A model generated the notes under the pieces. The model was given only the letters and a program-made list of their open reading frames with translations, had not been told where the DNA came from and searched no databases. From contig CM059972.1 of NCBI GenBank assembly GCA_030490835.1, positions 19,197,764 through 19,261,763 on the forward strand: DNA of 64,000 nt. The letters are read 5' to 3'. Positions 1-11,484 of the stretch are shown here, one piece after another. Each line of letters opens with the position of its first letter. The first letter of the stretch is position 1. The stretch comes from Annona cherimola. Its lineage: Eukaryota > Streptophyta > Magnoliopsida > Magnoliales > Annonaceae. The translations under genes and the position numbers were made by a program.

Positions 1-1981
1 GAGTTTAGTTTTATTTTCATATATTGCTTATAAGGTGTTTGTTGAAATGCCAAGTAAGGCTTAATGCTTAGAAACTATATATAAATGAATGCATAGAATC
101 TTAATGATGTGAATAATGTGTTTCAAATACTTAGGGGCACATGTGATGTTGAATTATTTGGATTGGAACTTGTGATGTTGAATGATTTGGATTGGAACTT
201 GTGATGGGCTTGATGAGTATGGATTGTATGAATTGAGATAGGACTTGAACTTTGTTCTTGAGAATATTGTTGGATGTTTGTTGGAATTTGATGGAGATAC
301 ATATAAAGGATGAAATGGAAGTGTTTAAAAGTAATTTTGTATGATATTATTATGTGTTGGGTGAAATCCCTTAAATTTTGAGTGAGTTTAGTTTGATTTT
401 CATATGTTGCTTATAAGATATTTGTTGAAATGCCTAAGTGAGGCTTAATGCCTAAAAATCATGTATAAATGAATGTGTAGAACCTTAATGATGTGAATAA
501 TGTATTGCAAATGCTTGGGGGCATGTGTGATGTTAAATTCTTTGGACTGAAACTTGTAATGAGCTTGATGAATATGGGTTGTATGGATTGAAATAGGACT
601 TGAACTTTGTGTTTGAGAATAATTTTGGATGTTTGTTAGAATTTGATAGAAATGCATGTAAGGATGACACGAAAGTGTTTAGAAATGATTTTGTATGATA
701 TTATTAGTGTTGAGTGGAATCTCAAGAATTTTGAGTGAGTTTAGTTTGATTTTCATATGTTTACTATAAGATGTTTGTTGAAATGACCAAGTGAGGCTTA
801 ATGCCTACAAACATGTATAAATGGATATATAGAACCTTAATGATGTGAATAATGTATTGCAAATGCTAGGGAGCATATGAAATATTGAATTTTTTTTGGA
901 ATGAAAGTTATGACAGGCTTGATGAATATGGGTTGTATGAATTGAAATGGGGTTTGAACTTTGTGCTTAAGGATATTATTGAATGTTTGTTGTAATTTGT
1001 GAATTGACATAGGTTGTGTATTTGGATGGATTCTAATATGATTTGGTGTGTACTTTTGCATGTAAATATTGATTTGATGAATTGGGGCTAAGCCCTTTGA
1101 AAATGGGTTGATATTGTTAGCTATGTGTTTGCGAATGGTTTTAATAAACCGATGGTGCATGATTTGAAATGAGCATGAAACGTGATTTTAGCATGAGCAT
1201 GATGCATATGGAATAAGTGATTCATATGCATGATTTGCATAGGGTTGTTCATGACCCTTCATTGACATGAGGATAGGGTTTTTCATGGCCTTGATGGACA
1301 TGGGGTTGACTTGTTTCATATGTGTGTTTGTGGCACAACATGACTGTGTGGGGCTAGTGAGAGCCTAGATTTTGCATTACATGTGGTGGCATGACATTCA
1401 TGATTGGTTTAATATGAATTTGTCATTGATTTTATTGAACACACCTATTTACTGAGTTTGCCTGACTCACGTATTTATTTTTGATATTTTAACATAATGA
1501 CATTGCAAGTGCCCAGTTGTAAGCCCGAGCTAAGTCATAATGATTCCAAATTGAGGCAGATTATGGTAGGTGTAAGTTGTATAGTTTTGATTTGTAGTAT
1601 TTGAGATTGATTTATATTTGAGACAGTCGTGTGCTTGTATCATATGATAAGTAACGAGTTGAATATTATATATTAAGATGTGGTTCATTGATATATGGCT
1701 TGTTGAGGCTTTATTAATGTATTTGCGAATTGTAAATATGTATTTTATCTCATTTATGATGCGAATGATGGAAATGCTTATAGTTTAATTGGTTTTGCTG
1801 TCATATATCTAATTAATGAATTAGTCATGGATATCTAGGGTTGCCATAGGTGTATTTTTATATAAATGTGGTCGTTTATTTTTGAAATTATGGCAGATCA
1901 TGGGGAGATGTTGCAGGATCTTTGCTATAGCGACCACCGATCCGGGGTAGTGGCGAGCATGGCACTAAATCTAGTGTCACA
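1..1981 (+). mobile_element. Right part of a probable Ty3/gypsy LTR (truncated by window start)
   Basis: Three imperfect tandem sub-repeats begin at 1, about 385 and about 737, each opening with GAGTTTAGTTT and followed by a shared block with TTGTTGAAATG and AGGCTTAATG. At about 1443-1470 there is a CTATTTACTGAGTTTG...GACTCA block like the R-region block of many plant gypsy LTRs. A plausible LTR end is ...CTAGTGTCACA at 1981. The reverse-strand open frames at 445-657 and 837-1160 are low-complexity shadows. No primer-binding site or coding domain is visible, so the class is an inference. Confidence 0.4.
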
Positions 1982-2155
1982 GAATGACATGAAATACATG
2001 CAAGTGTGCTGATTACTTCCTTATATCCTATTGAAAATGTTTAGACGTAATCCTAATCACGCAATGAGACATTTACACCGGCAACCCAAAATTGTTCTAG
2101 TGTCACAGAATAACATGAAATACGTGCAAGTATGTCGATTACTTTGTTATAATCA
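1971..2155. repeat. Two-copy direct repeat, about 126 bp apart
   Basis: CTAGTGTCACAGAAT followed by ACATGAAATAC and TGCAAGT occurs at about 1971 and again at about 2096. The copies differ at a few positions. It may mark an old local duplication at the edge of the preceding LTR. No credible coding region overlaps it. Confidence 0.5.
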
Positions 2156-2240
2156 TTGTCCATTAAAAGTGGGCTTGATTTTTGGACGAATGAGATCACC
2201 AATCATCTCACGTACCAAAATTTTGGAAGGCATTAAGACC

Positions 2241-2840
2241 AGGAGTGTTAATGGGCATGGTCAACCCATCAACCTGCTTGTCCAACTCATTTATAAATGA
2301 GTTTGGGTTGGAATTTTTGAATAAATCAGTTATGATCCGCCAATCCGTTTAACTATTTAATTAAATAAACGGATTAGGATTGAGATTTTATAACCCGTCA
2401 GCCCGTTTAGTAATCTGTTTAACCCATATTACTTGTTCAACCCGTTCAACTCATTCAACTCATTCAACTCATTAAAAATTTTATACATATAAATATAAAT
2501 TCCTTAGTTATTTTCTCTATCTAAGTCTTCCTCTTGTCACCTAATTTTTATTTTTTCACTGTTGCCCTTATTTCATTTTCCTTTTTTTGCCTAATTTCTA
2601 TTTTTCTTGCTCCAAAAACACTCTTTCATCTCTCCTTGCTAGATCATCGTCTACTGGAGTCTAGAATTTCAGGTCCTCTGCTATACAACCTATTAACAAC
2701 CTGTCAACCCATTTATTAAATGGGTTAGGGTTGAGGTTGGATAAATGAGTTAATAAACGGATTGGGGTCGAGATATTTTAAATGGGTTAGGATTATGATT
2801 AGGCTCCAACTCATCTAACCTGATCTGTTAACACCCCTAA
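2241..2840. mobile_element. hAT-like MITE with pyrimidine-rich core
   Basis: The ends are AGGAGTGTTAATGGG and GTTAACACCCCTAA, an inverted pair typical of hAT-type non-autonomous elements. Flanks TTAAGACC (2233-2240) and TCAAGACC (2841-2848) look like an 8 bp target duplication with one change. Subterminal blocks of CAACCCATCAACC / GGGTTAGG type are repeated inward on both sides. The core (about 2510-2690) is C/T-rich and unlike the ends. The same subterminal sequences recur at 44738-45784 and from about 63355. Confidence 0.6.
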
Positions 2841-2842
2841 TC

Positions 2843-3410
2843 AAGACCTTATCAGATTAACAATGACCCTTTCATCTTTATCTAAATAAGTATTTAAAGC
2901 AGGAGAGGAGGGGGTAGTTGAATTTTGAAAAATAAAAAATTATCTTGGGAATGAAAAGCAGTGCTGAGAATTTAAAAAATAGAATAATAATGTATTGAAA
3001 AATGAAAGAATATTAAAAATAAAAGTTGTTTTAGTTATGAAAAATCTCATCCCATTTTTATTTGGATGATCCTGAACTAGACCTCAGATTTTTATTTATT
3101 TTTTCGATGAGAACTAGCCCTTAGATTTAAGTTTCAAATGTTAAAAAATCAACCCATTAACTATTAGTTAATGCGGCCTAGCTTCCATAGTGATAGTTGT
3201 AAATGTACATTATTATGATATCAATTTCAAGGTGTATATAGTACTAATAAAAATTATTAGCTAACATAGCCTTTTTTTCTTTTTCTTTTTTTTTAAGGAA
3301 AGATAAATAGCCTAGTCGAGAACAAAAGCTTGGAATTTTGACTATAAAAGGTGTGTGGTGGATACAAGCATGAATATTTCTTATTTCAAAAAAGCCCGCT
3401 AGCTATCCTA
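2843..3410. other. AT-rich stretch without a recognised feature
   Basis: I see no open frame with coding character, no RNA gene and no clear terminal repeats. A T-rich run lies near 3270-3295. Confidence 0.5.
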
Positions 3411-3589
3411 TTTTAAAAATCAGTGACATTTTCAGTAATTAAATCTCTAAAAATAGTAAAAATTAATATACATGTTAAATACACTTATATTAACAGTTTC
3501 ATAAAAAAAATTGAAAAAAATAAAAAATGGGTGAAGTACACCCAGGTGTATCCAGCCTTAATGCACTCGGGTGCATAGAACTGCAGTCC
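3411..3589. mobile_element. Half-copy of the palindromic Mutator-like MITE family
   Basis: The right half of the family seen intact at 41314-41723 is recognisable: the AATCAGTGACATTTTC core, TAGTAAAAATTAATA, then GGGTGAAGTACACCCAGG and an end reading ...GTGCATAGAACTGCAGTCC. The left arm is missing, so the copy is truncated near the centre of the palindrome. Confidence 0.65.
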
Positions 3590-3592
3590 TAG

Positions 3593-5460
3593 AAAAATTA
3601 TCATCATCCAAGGTTTTAACAAGTCCCAACTCAGTCAGTCAGCTAAAATAATTATATTCTTCCACTCTAATGTCAAAAATGATTACCAATGCCCATAATT
3701 TGAACTAGTACAGGTTTCTATGCAGGCCAATCCACAGTTTTGATTTTGCTAGATTTAGGGCCAGCCTTTTCTAGTCTTACACTAAATATTCATTACTAAA
3801 GTATGATGTAGAGAGAAATTACTGAAAAAAGATAGGAGGAAACCAATTGCCCGATGAAAATATTTGGAAGAAAGTTTCTTTGTAGCAATTATTTCCAAGA
3901 AAAGCTCAATTCTCAATGTGTTTTTAAGAGGCTAAAACACAACTATGATATTCCAGTAGCATCCATACAGTAACCCAGTCACAGATTCATGGACCTAAGA
4001 CAGTAGTTAGAGACAAAATTCAACTAATTTATGGTTGGGCCACGTGACTAAGCAATAGTAGAAGGATGACTATACTTGATCTTTACAAGGCATGGACATC
4101 TCAATATATTAATATAGGTCTTCCACTTCTATAGCGTATTTAATAAGTTAGCTACTTGATGTAATCAAGGAGTCTCTAGCATACTAACTATTACCTCAAG
4201 GCTCACACAACTAGTACGATGGTTGGATTTTGATCACAAAATAATCTATAAGGAATGGGCAATCAAAGGCATTCATGAACTCATTTGTTCTCGATAATTT
4301 GGGGGTAATGATAAGCAAATATGGGCCATCATCATAGGAAGTTGACCATTAAGTTAATATACAAGTACACATCATCTGCAAGATACCTAAAAAACAATTT
4401 TCTTTTACATTGGATTCTTTCTTTTCTTTTTCCTTCTTTTAAAGGAAAGGAAATCTCTTTAGCTTATTTTTTCACTTGATCAAAATATTTGATGCTAACA
4501 ACTTATGCTAGAAGTAGAAATTAACTTGCGGCGTTAAGCAGTTTTAACCTAAACCATGTCTGCAATTTTCTTCACATGGGATAAAAACTGGATCACTCAA
4601 GAAACGGATAGAAATTGGATCCAACAAGAATAAGGCATGCCTAAGTTTAGTGAAAGCTTTTCAAGATCCAAAATTCAGGCATGTGCCATTGTATAGCTGT
4701 AGAATTTATTTTTGATAATTTCCACATACATATTGTTATTGTCTAATGAAATTGGTATTGGTGGATACTCTCACCTAAAGGTCCTTCATGACAGAATGTT
4801 AGATTGATTAATCCAGCAGCATTTATCACTATGTTAGGAAGTGGATTCAAAGAAAATAAGAGCACGGTTATATACATCATGATGTATTTTAGGCTAAAAT
4901 ACTACATTAATTATTTTTATAATTAGTTATGTTTTTTCATAAGCATATTTTCTTATGTATATTCAATCTATATACAAAGTTTTGTCATTTTATAGTACTT
5001 TTACATATTTATTTTTTATTTAGGTAAACACGTTTATGAAAAATTAAAATATGTTACTAATTGTAAAAATAAATGAATAATGTATTTTAGAACATCATGA
5101 TGTATATAATCAGACTCCAAGAAAATATAGCTCTTTTCAACACAAATCAAATCAACATGCATTGAACCTTCTATATGGTATTTCTCCTCTAGAGATTATT
5201 TAGTTTCATGATATAGATGATACCACAAATAAAAAAATAATAATGATATTACGATGATAATGATAAATAACAACAAATTAAATTAATAATAATCAACAAC
5301 AGGAAAAACAACCTGAAGATTGCAGTGGCAAATTATCCTTAAAAGCCCCCTCAACCAGAGTTGACGGGATTAACGACAGTAGAGTAAAATGTGAAGCTAC
5401 ATTTTAATCATTTTTTCCACATATTTTTATTTTAAACACGGCAAACTCTCATCACTACCT
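3593..5460. other. AT-rich intergenic DNA, no gene seen
   Basis: No frame with coding character is present. AT-rich microsatellite-like sequence (AAT/ATG runs) lies at about 5230-5300. Short inverted blocks around 4885-5110 (ATCATGATGTAT near both ends) suggest a small degraded fold-back element. Confidence 0.4.
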
Positions 5461-6520
5461 CAATACCTCAGTGGTACCAAGGTCAGGTCCCTCATGTATA
5501 GGAGTGCAACTCGGGCTTATTAAACTCGAGTTCGCCTCAACCCTAATCCTAACTCTATTTTTAAAACTTCAACCCTAACTCTATTTATAAACCTAAACCT
5601 TATTTTTGAAATTAAGGCTCAGGTTGAGTTTCGGGCTAGAATTCGAATTGAAATTATTCTATATATTTGTTATCTATCTTACACTTATTCAACTTTAAAT
5701 TTATTATTTAAAAAATCAAAAATAATATTTTTTATTTTCAAGCAAAAATTCAAGAGTATTTAAAAATGTAAATAAGAAAAATCTCATTTAAATATTCTCT
5801 TTATATTAAGTAGACTAACAGTCATTTCTTACAAAAAAAGAGTAAACTAGTAGCCTATTTTAGAAAATGAAAATGTACATTATTTTCCTATTATGCAATT
5901 TAATATTAACATCATAAACATATACATAAACATTAATATATAATTATAAGAAAAACCTTATAATGTCAATCATAATTAAAAATATTCAACAATCATAGTA
6001 TTAAGTCAAATAAATTACAATAAATTTATTTCTAGTAGAATAAATATCTAACTACTAATATCATATTGAAATGACCAAATGATAACATCCTACATAAGTA
6101 GTTAAGTTAAAACACCAAATAAAACATCTCGAGTTTAAAAATAGTTTTCATTTTTTTTATTTTGAAACTACCACTAAACCAAACTCTTTTTTTCTAAAAA
6201 AAAATATAAAAATATTATATTATATAATTGAACTTAAGGAGGAACCATATTTATATATGGTAAAAAATAAATATAATATATATGAGGGGAATGAAACTAG
6301 ATTTATGTGAAGTATAAAATAAATATAAAATATATATGTTATATATAATTCGGGTTCAGGTTGAACATGGAAAATCGGGCTCGGGTTCTATAGTAAGCAG
6401 TTTTAACACTGTTTCAATTCGGGTTCTGCGGGCCAAGTTTGGGTTAAGTCCGGCCCCAAGTTGTACCCCTACTCATGTAGAGGTCTTGGATTCAAATGTT
6501 GGTGCATATATTTTGTATTA
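5461..6520 (+). repeat. tRNA-derived SINE split by a hAT element
   Basis: Removing 5499-6471 plus one target duplication restores a tRNA-like head. An A-box-like TACCTCAGTGGTACCAAGG lies at 5465-5482, and GGTCTTGGATTCAAATG, a B-box-like block, lies at about 6482-6498. This is the usual layout of a pol III promoter in a plant SINE. The tRNA origin rests on motif shape only; the 3' boundary is not defined. Confidence 0.5.
5499..6471. mobile_element. Non-autonomous hAT-type element, 973 bp
   Basis: Terminal inverted repeats read TAGGAGTGCAACTCGGG at the left and CCCAAGTTGTACCCCTA at the right. Flanks are a perfect 8 bp duplication CTCATGTA at 5491-5498 and 6472-6479, the size hAT transposases make. 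The interior is AT-rich, with GTTCGGGTT-type subterminal repeats and no transposase. The open frame at 6336-6521 crosses the element boundary and is spurious. Confidence 0.8.
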
Positions 6521-6544
6521 ATTAATTGCTGCGTTATGTGGTGA

Positions 6545-6860
6545 AATTATGTGATGACGTTATTTCTCCCTGATTTGTAGGAGTATTTATCATTGCGCAC
6601 CGGTTGAAATACTTCGAGATTATTATTATAATACCCCTAAAAAAACGCGGCAAGCTCTCATTGTGCACATTTCCGACTTTAGACAAAGACAAACAGGAAC
6701 AAGAATTATGTGATAACGTTATTTCTCCCTGATTTGCAGGAATATTTATCATTGTGCAGCGGTTGAAATACTTGAAGATTATTATTAGAATACCCATAAA
6801 AAACATGGCAAGCTCTCATTGTGCACATTTTCGGCTTTAGACAAAGACAAACAGGCACAA
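6545..6860. repeat. Tandem duplication, two units of about 159 bp
   Basis: Unit 1 (6545-6703) and unit 2 (6704 to about 6860) both read AATTATGTGAT, TTATTTCTCCCTGATTTG, GGTTGAAATACTT and AGACAAAGACAAACAGG in order, with roughly one difference per 15-20 bases. The reverse-strand frame at 6534-6806 spans both units and repeats itself, so it is not credible as a gene. Confidence 0.75.
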
Positions 6861-7006
6861 AACCTCGTGAATCGTGATTGATAGCAGAGTTATGTTGTAT
6901 TCAAGCATTTGTTAAAGAAAATTAAACAATCCACTTAAAAATTACGTAATTTTTTTACTTCTAATAAATATTATACCATCTACGAACATATATTATATAT
7001 TCGTTC

Positions 7007-7563
7007 CTGGAGTGTAACTCAGCCTTACATAATCTTTATTTTTTAAAATTCCAACCCAACACTAAATTAAACTTATAACAATTAGTTTGGTTTGGGTTAA
7101 AAATGGGTTAATAAATATACAATATTTTTATATTTAAAAATATTTTACTTAATTAAATTAATCTTAAAATATAAAATTTATATTAAATAATAAAAATAAT
7201 TAATTTTTATAAAAATACCTTTTAGTTTGTAAGTTATAAGCAAAACGTTTGCTAAGTAACTTTATTTCAAAGCAATAATTACTAATTAATAACTATATTA
7301 TATAATTATTTATATTAATCTCCAAGTAATAGTCAATATTTTTGATCTTATATGATTACCTTCTAATAATTTATTATATTTTACATTAACATATAAAATC
7401 GGATTGGATTGGGTTAAGTTGATAACCTTGTAATCCAAATCATCCACTTTCAACATTGCTTGTTCAAATTAGATTATGTGATTGATTTTTTTGAAGATAT
7501 GTAACTCAATCTTATTATAAATCAAATTGAGTTATTCGAGTTCAGGTTAAGATCAACCCCATT
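7007..7563. mobile_element. Degraded relative of the 5499-6471 hAT element
   Basis: The left end TGGAGTGTAACTCAGCC and right end AAGATCAACCCCATTTG resemble the termini of the intact copy, and the interior shares CCAACCCAACAC / GGTTTGGGTTAA type subterminal blocks. No clean target duplication remains. Confidence 0.4.
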
Positions 7564-8080
7564 TGCGCTCATAATTTGTTGTTGGTTACTGCGTTCAGAG
7601 TTCTTAGTACTTACAAAACATCCCAAATTATATATGCAACATTATGTTGACATGGATATAAAGATCCAAACACGTTAAGAGACTTACAGCATTTTTAATT
7701 CATATGGATGGGATGACGCATTTTTGTGTTTGCTCATCACATTGTTGGTTCATTTCAGCATGATATTAAGGTAAAAAAAGAGAGTCAAATTTATGCTATG
7801 TAAGATGAAAAATACTTTCCTTGAATTAAGCAAGGGGCGAAATATAACATAAAGCAGCTCATTTCCAAAATACCTTCTATCATTTTTAATATATTTTTAA
7901 TTTTCCAATACTATCTTGCTTTTATCATTTCTAATATTATTTTTTCTAATCTGAATGCACAAACACCTCTGCCCATTCAATCCTTTACATTCAAGAATCT
8001 TCTCTTCACGACACATAAGGATTTTCTTGGCTGTTTCTCATTGATAATGGAAAAGAATTCAAGGGGAAAAAATAAAATAA
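7564..8080. other. Intergenic AT-rich DNA, nothing recognised
   Basis: No coding, RNA or terminal-repeat signal was found here. Confidence 0.4.
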
Positions 8081-8400
8081 AAAGCAGAGGTCAGGCGCTT
8101 GCGGCCGAGGGAGGGAAATAATTTCCATTTTTTCCTGCCTAGGGGCGCCCTGAGAGTGGACGGCCGCAAGCACTGTCCCCACAGTTTGCCAATACCTAAA
8201 AAAAGTTTACACGTGGCACCATTTCACTAATAGCTGACCTCAGGAACGGGCCCGCAGTTGCTTTGGCCATTGATTCCTGATCCAAGGGTCGCTGTCTTTG
8301 CTACGTAGGTAGGACATTAAAAGTCGTCGTCGAACGTGTCGAAATATGTTTGAGCTGGCCGCCGATTGTTTTTCTTTATGCGGCCGGTGACAGAAAAAGT
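8081..8400. other. GC-richer low-copy island with inverted repeat
   Basis: GC content is visibly higher than in the flanks. A perfect 11 bp inverted pair GCTTGCGGCCG (8097-8107) / CGGCCGCAAGC (8161-8171) encloses a 53 bp loop. A CACGTGG G-box-like word lies at about 8211-8217. There is no open frame of note. It could be a relic promoter or a transposon end. Confidence 0.35.
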
Positions 8401-9248
8401 ATTTTTATTTTCATTTTATTTTTTTAAAATGTTGAGCTCCATTAAAAGTTTAAAACTGACTTACGTTCCTTTTTCGTTAACTTTGGCAAATTTTAATTAA
8501 TTATATATTTTATTTTATCTTTAAAAATCAACACAAGGACATAAATGCAAGCACATCCATCCGCGCCTTTCTAAAGAAAATTTCTAAAGATCAATATAAA
8601 ACGTTAAACAAAACCCAAAATTTACCAAAACTCACAAGTCGTACCATACAAATGGGGCCTACACATTTATAAAAATTTTCCGCTCCTATCCCCACGCACT
8701 GCCCTTTTTTTAAAAAATGACAATCTCAAATTTATTATTTTTCAAAAATTTTACAATGTCATCCAATATAGCTTAACGCGTTATCATATTTGAAAATAAG
8801 AAAAAATATGTAATAATTTATGTCAGTTTTATAAATGTATGATCACATTTGTAAATATATGTATAAGTATGGTTTTATATCTGAAATTTAATCATATGGA
8901 AAATATGAAATTTTCAAATAAAACGAAAAAGATAATGAATAATCTTTATCATAACCATAAAATAACTCAAAAATATGGACACAAATACATACAACTCCCA
9001 CATGTTGCTAGTTGGTCGCATGTTGGTTTAAGACAAGGTTTTGTAGTGTAAAATACAAACCGCATAAGATTTTTTTTTTCTTTTTATAGATGTCTCTATA
9101 AATTTGAGGCCTATCGGAAAAATAGTGGAGGAAAAGGTTTCCGCATATTGAAATTAAAGATTCTAAGTATCCCAACTAGGACTTGGGAGATGAATGACTA
9201 CCCCTTACAAACAATAGTGCTTTTTTTACACAGGCTTTCTTTTCATGG
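8401..9248. other. AT-rich DNA, no gene seen
   Basis: The 70-codon frame at 8839-9051 is AT-driven, of low complexity and has no recognisable motif, so it was not called. Confidence 0.4.
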
Positions 9249-9510
9249 GGCATGTTTTGTTAATTACAACAAAAAATTAAACTAAAATTTTTTAATTTAA
9301 TTTTTTTATTTTCCACAATTGTTATATTTTTAATTATTTTTACATCTTCTTATACAATTACCCTACATTTCAATAATTTCTACAAACCACTTATATAATT
9401 AACTTATTTATTTTAATTTAATTTTCTTTACTTTCTTATCGTTACCCCTATCATATTACATTATTTTCTTTTCATTCAAAAATTTTATCACTTCTCAAAT
9501 ACACCCATGA
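9249..9510. mobile_element. Tourist-like MITE remnant
   Basis: The right end, read on the minus strand, is GGGTGTATTTGAGAAGTGAT, the head of a family repeated at about 10178, 10370, 13457, 29600 and 59765 (consensus near GTGTGTTTGGGAAGTGATA). The left end is degraded. Confidence 0.4.
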
Positions 9511-9861
9511 TTTGGTAAGGTCTCCTAGGCGCCAGATGCTAGTTAGATTTTATTATGAATTGAGTGAAGTGACTAAAAGGAATGATTTTTTTGGTAAAAT
9601 TGGAAATTCATCAAAGTTGTTTTATAGATAGATCACTTCTTGGCGAAAGTAATGTCAAAGGTCTAACTAAACATGATAGCTAGGAAGGCGCATATGCATA
9701 GGGCTAAGTCATATTGTATTATGTGTGAACAAAGTGCTAATATATGCAATTTTTAAATGAGTCACAAGTAAGATAATGGAGAATACACATGTTATCCATA
9801 AACCTTAACAGCATGGTAGTGACCCATGTAATGAAGCTATTTGTAGCAAATATTACATTAA

Positions 9862-10075
9862 GGGTGTGTCTGTTCAAAGAAAAATATAAAATGATAAATA
9901 TAAATGGAATAAATATGGTAAGGATAAAATAAAAAGAAATAAAAAATAAATAAGATAGTCATATAAAAATATGAAAAGATGATTGAAACAAGAGGATAAA
10001 AATAGAAAAATATAAGATAGTTATGTGTTTCTCATTTCACACTAAACTGTCACACCTTAGTTAAAAGGGAATGTT
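9862..10075. mobile_element. Tourist-like MITE, approximate bounds
   Basis: The left end TTAAGGGTGTGTCTGTTC pairs imperfectly with a right end GTCACACCTTAGTTAA. The interior is AT-rich without coding capacity. TTA-like flanks fit a PIF/Harbinger target preference, but the ends are eroded. Confidence 0.4.
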
Positions 10076-10169
10076 AGAAAGGAAGAAAAATTCCTCATCT
10101 CCTCTTCTTTGCCAAAACAAATGTTGTGGTAAAATTGTACAGACCATGTTTATTAGTTACTTTAGGCAA

Positions 10170-10650
10170 ATGGTACGTTTGGGAAGTGATAAAACTTTTA
10201 ACGTAAAAATTTTTTGAAATGAGAAAAAATAATGAGTAATGATAAACAGTAGAGAGAATAAAATTAAAATAAATATGTTATATATATGAGTAATTATGTA
10301 GAAATGACTGAAAAATATAGTAGTTATATTGAAAAAAGTGAAAAATAAAACATTTATAAAGAGTGAATGGTGTGTTTGGGAATGAGTAAAACTTTTGATG
10401 AAAAGTTTTGAAGAGTAAAAGTTGTCAAATTATGTAATATGATAGGGATAATGAGGAGTAGTAAAGATGATAAAGTTAAAATAGATATGTTAGTTGCATG
10501 GATAGTTGTGTAGAAATGATTGAAAAGTAGGGTTGTTGTATAGGAAAATGTGAAAAAATAATTAAAAAATATGATAATTGTAAATAGTAAAAAGTTTTAG
10601 ATTTAAAAATTTTAACTTGATATTTTTTAACCATTGCCAGACATACCCTT
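10170..10650. mobile_element. One or two Tourist-like MITEs in tandem
   Basis: Two heads occur, GGTACGTTTGGGAAGTGATA at about 10170 and GGTGTGTTTGGGAATGAGTA at about 10368, each followed by AAAACTTTT and similar AT-rich bodies. A single tail, CCATTGCCAGACATACCCTTAAG, lies at about 10632-10653. The arrangement suggests one complete copy and a headed partial copy. Confidence 0.45.
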
Positions 10651-10654
10651 AAGT

Positions 10655-11134
10655 TTGGAAGTTTTAAAGGTAAACAAACGCTCCTGAGCTGATACAGGGA
10701 GTAATCTTGTAAAAAAAAAAAAATTTTGACGTCGAGTTGAGCCGTATAGAGGCTTCGTTATGTGCTTACGTTTGCGCGGCCTTTCAGCGGTAATGCTTTG
10801 GACTGAATATTCATTTCCCGTGTGCTGCGAGTGCTGCGAATATATCGTATCATTGCACTCATCCATTCAACGTCTGTCGTTGAATTCTCGGATTAAGTCT
10901 GCTGTGACGTCATAAAAACAAAACCGAAAAAGTGAAAGAAACGGATAATTGGTTAAGCCTGATAACAAAATTTTCTCACTGTATTCACAAAATGTGCTCA
11001 ATCTCTTCTCTTTTCTCTTTTCCGACGGTCACAGATTGAGTCCATCTTCTAAACGGTCAAGATCATCGTGTTTGAGGAAACGGTCCGAGAAGAGACCAGC
11101 GATGCTTTATGAAATGGGCTGCGATCGTATGTAC
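10655..11134 (+). other. GC-richer low-copy island, possible gene relic
   Basis: This block is unlike the surrounding MITEs. It contains a perfect TGACGTCA bZIP-type palindrome at 10905-10912, a pyrimidine-rich leader-like tract near 11000-11020, and a short frame at 10949-11137 (62 codons, rich in Ser, Arg and Lys) whose end overlaps a good donor-like word GTATGT at 11127-11132. The block stops abruptly at the Mutator-like MITE at 11135. It may be a truncated promoter plus first exon. No protein family is recognised. Confidence 0.3.
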
Positions 11135-11478
11135 TAAGCCTCAATGGACCCGGGTGTATTACACTTTTTTTAAAATTTGTCTTGAAAATTTTTCATGAAG
11201 CTGTTGATCTAGGTGTATTTAACACATGTATCAATTTTTACCATTTTTAGAGACTTTTAAATATTTTTTTTAGATTTTTAAAAAATACCATTGATTTTTA
11301 AAAATCTAAAAAAAAAAAATCTAAAAATCTCCCAAATTGGTAAAAATTGATATATATGTTAAATACACTTAGATTAACCATTTTGCAAAAAAAATTTCAA
11401 AAACAAATAAAATAAAATAGTTGTATGCACCTAGGTGCATTGAGGCTCAATGCACCCGGGCGCATACAATTGCAACCC
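11135..11478. mobile_element. Palindromic Mutator-like MITE, left end truncated
   Basis: This is a full fold-back with the family core. The right arm carries GCACCTAGGTGCATTGAGG and GCACCCGGGCGCATAC, ending ...TTGCAACCC. The left arm starts inside the repeat at AGCCTCAATGGACCCGGG, so about 28 terminal bases are gone. Adenine-rich arms around 11270-11340 pair with each other. Confidence 0.65.
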
Positions 11479-11484
11479 GTATGA

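Noticed and set aside
2534..2719. 61-codon hydrophobic frame
   Set aside because: It lies inside the pyrimidine-rich core of a hAT-like MITE and ends in its subterminal repeat.
10949..11137. 62-codon frame as a protein gene
   Set aside because: No family resemblance. It is kept only as a possible relic because of the donor-like site and promoter-like context.
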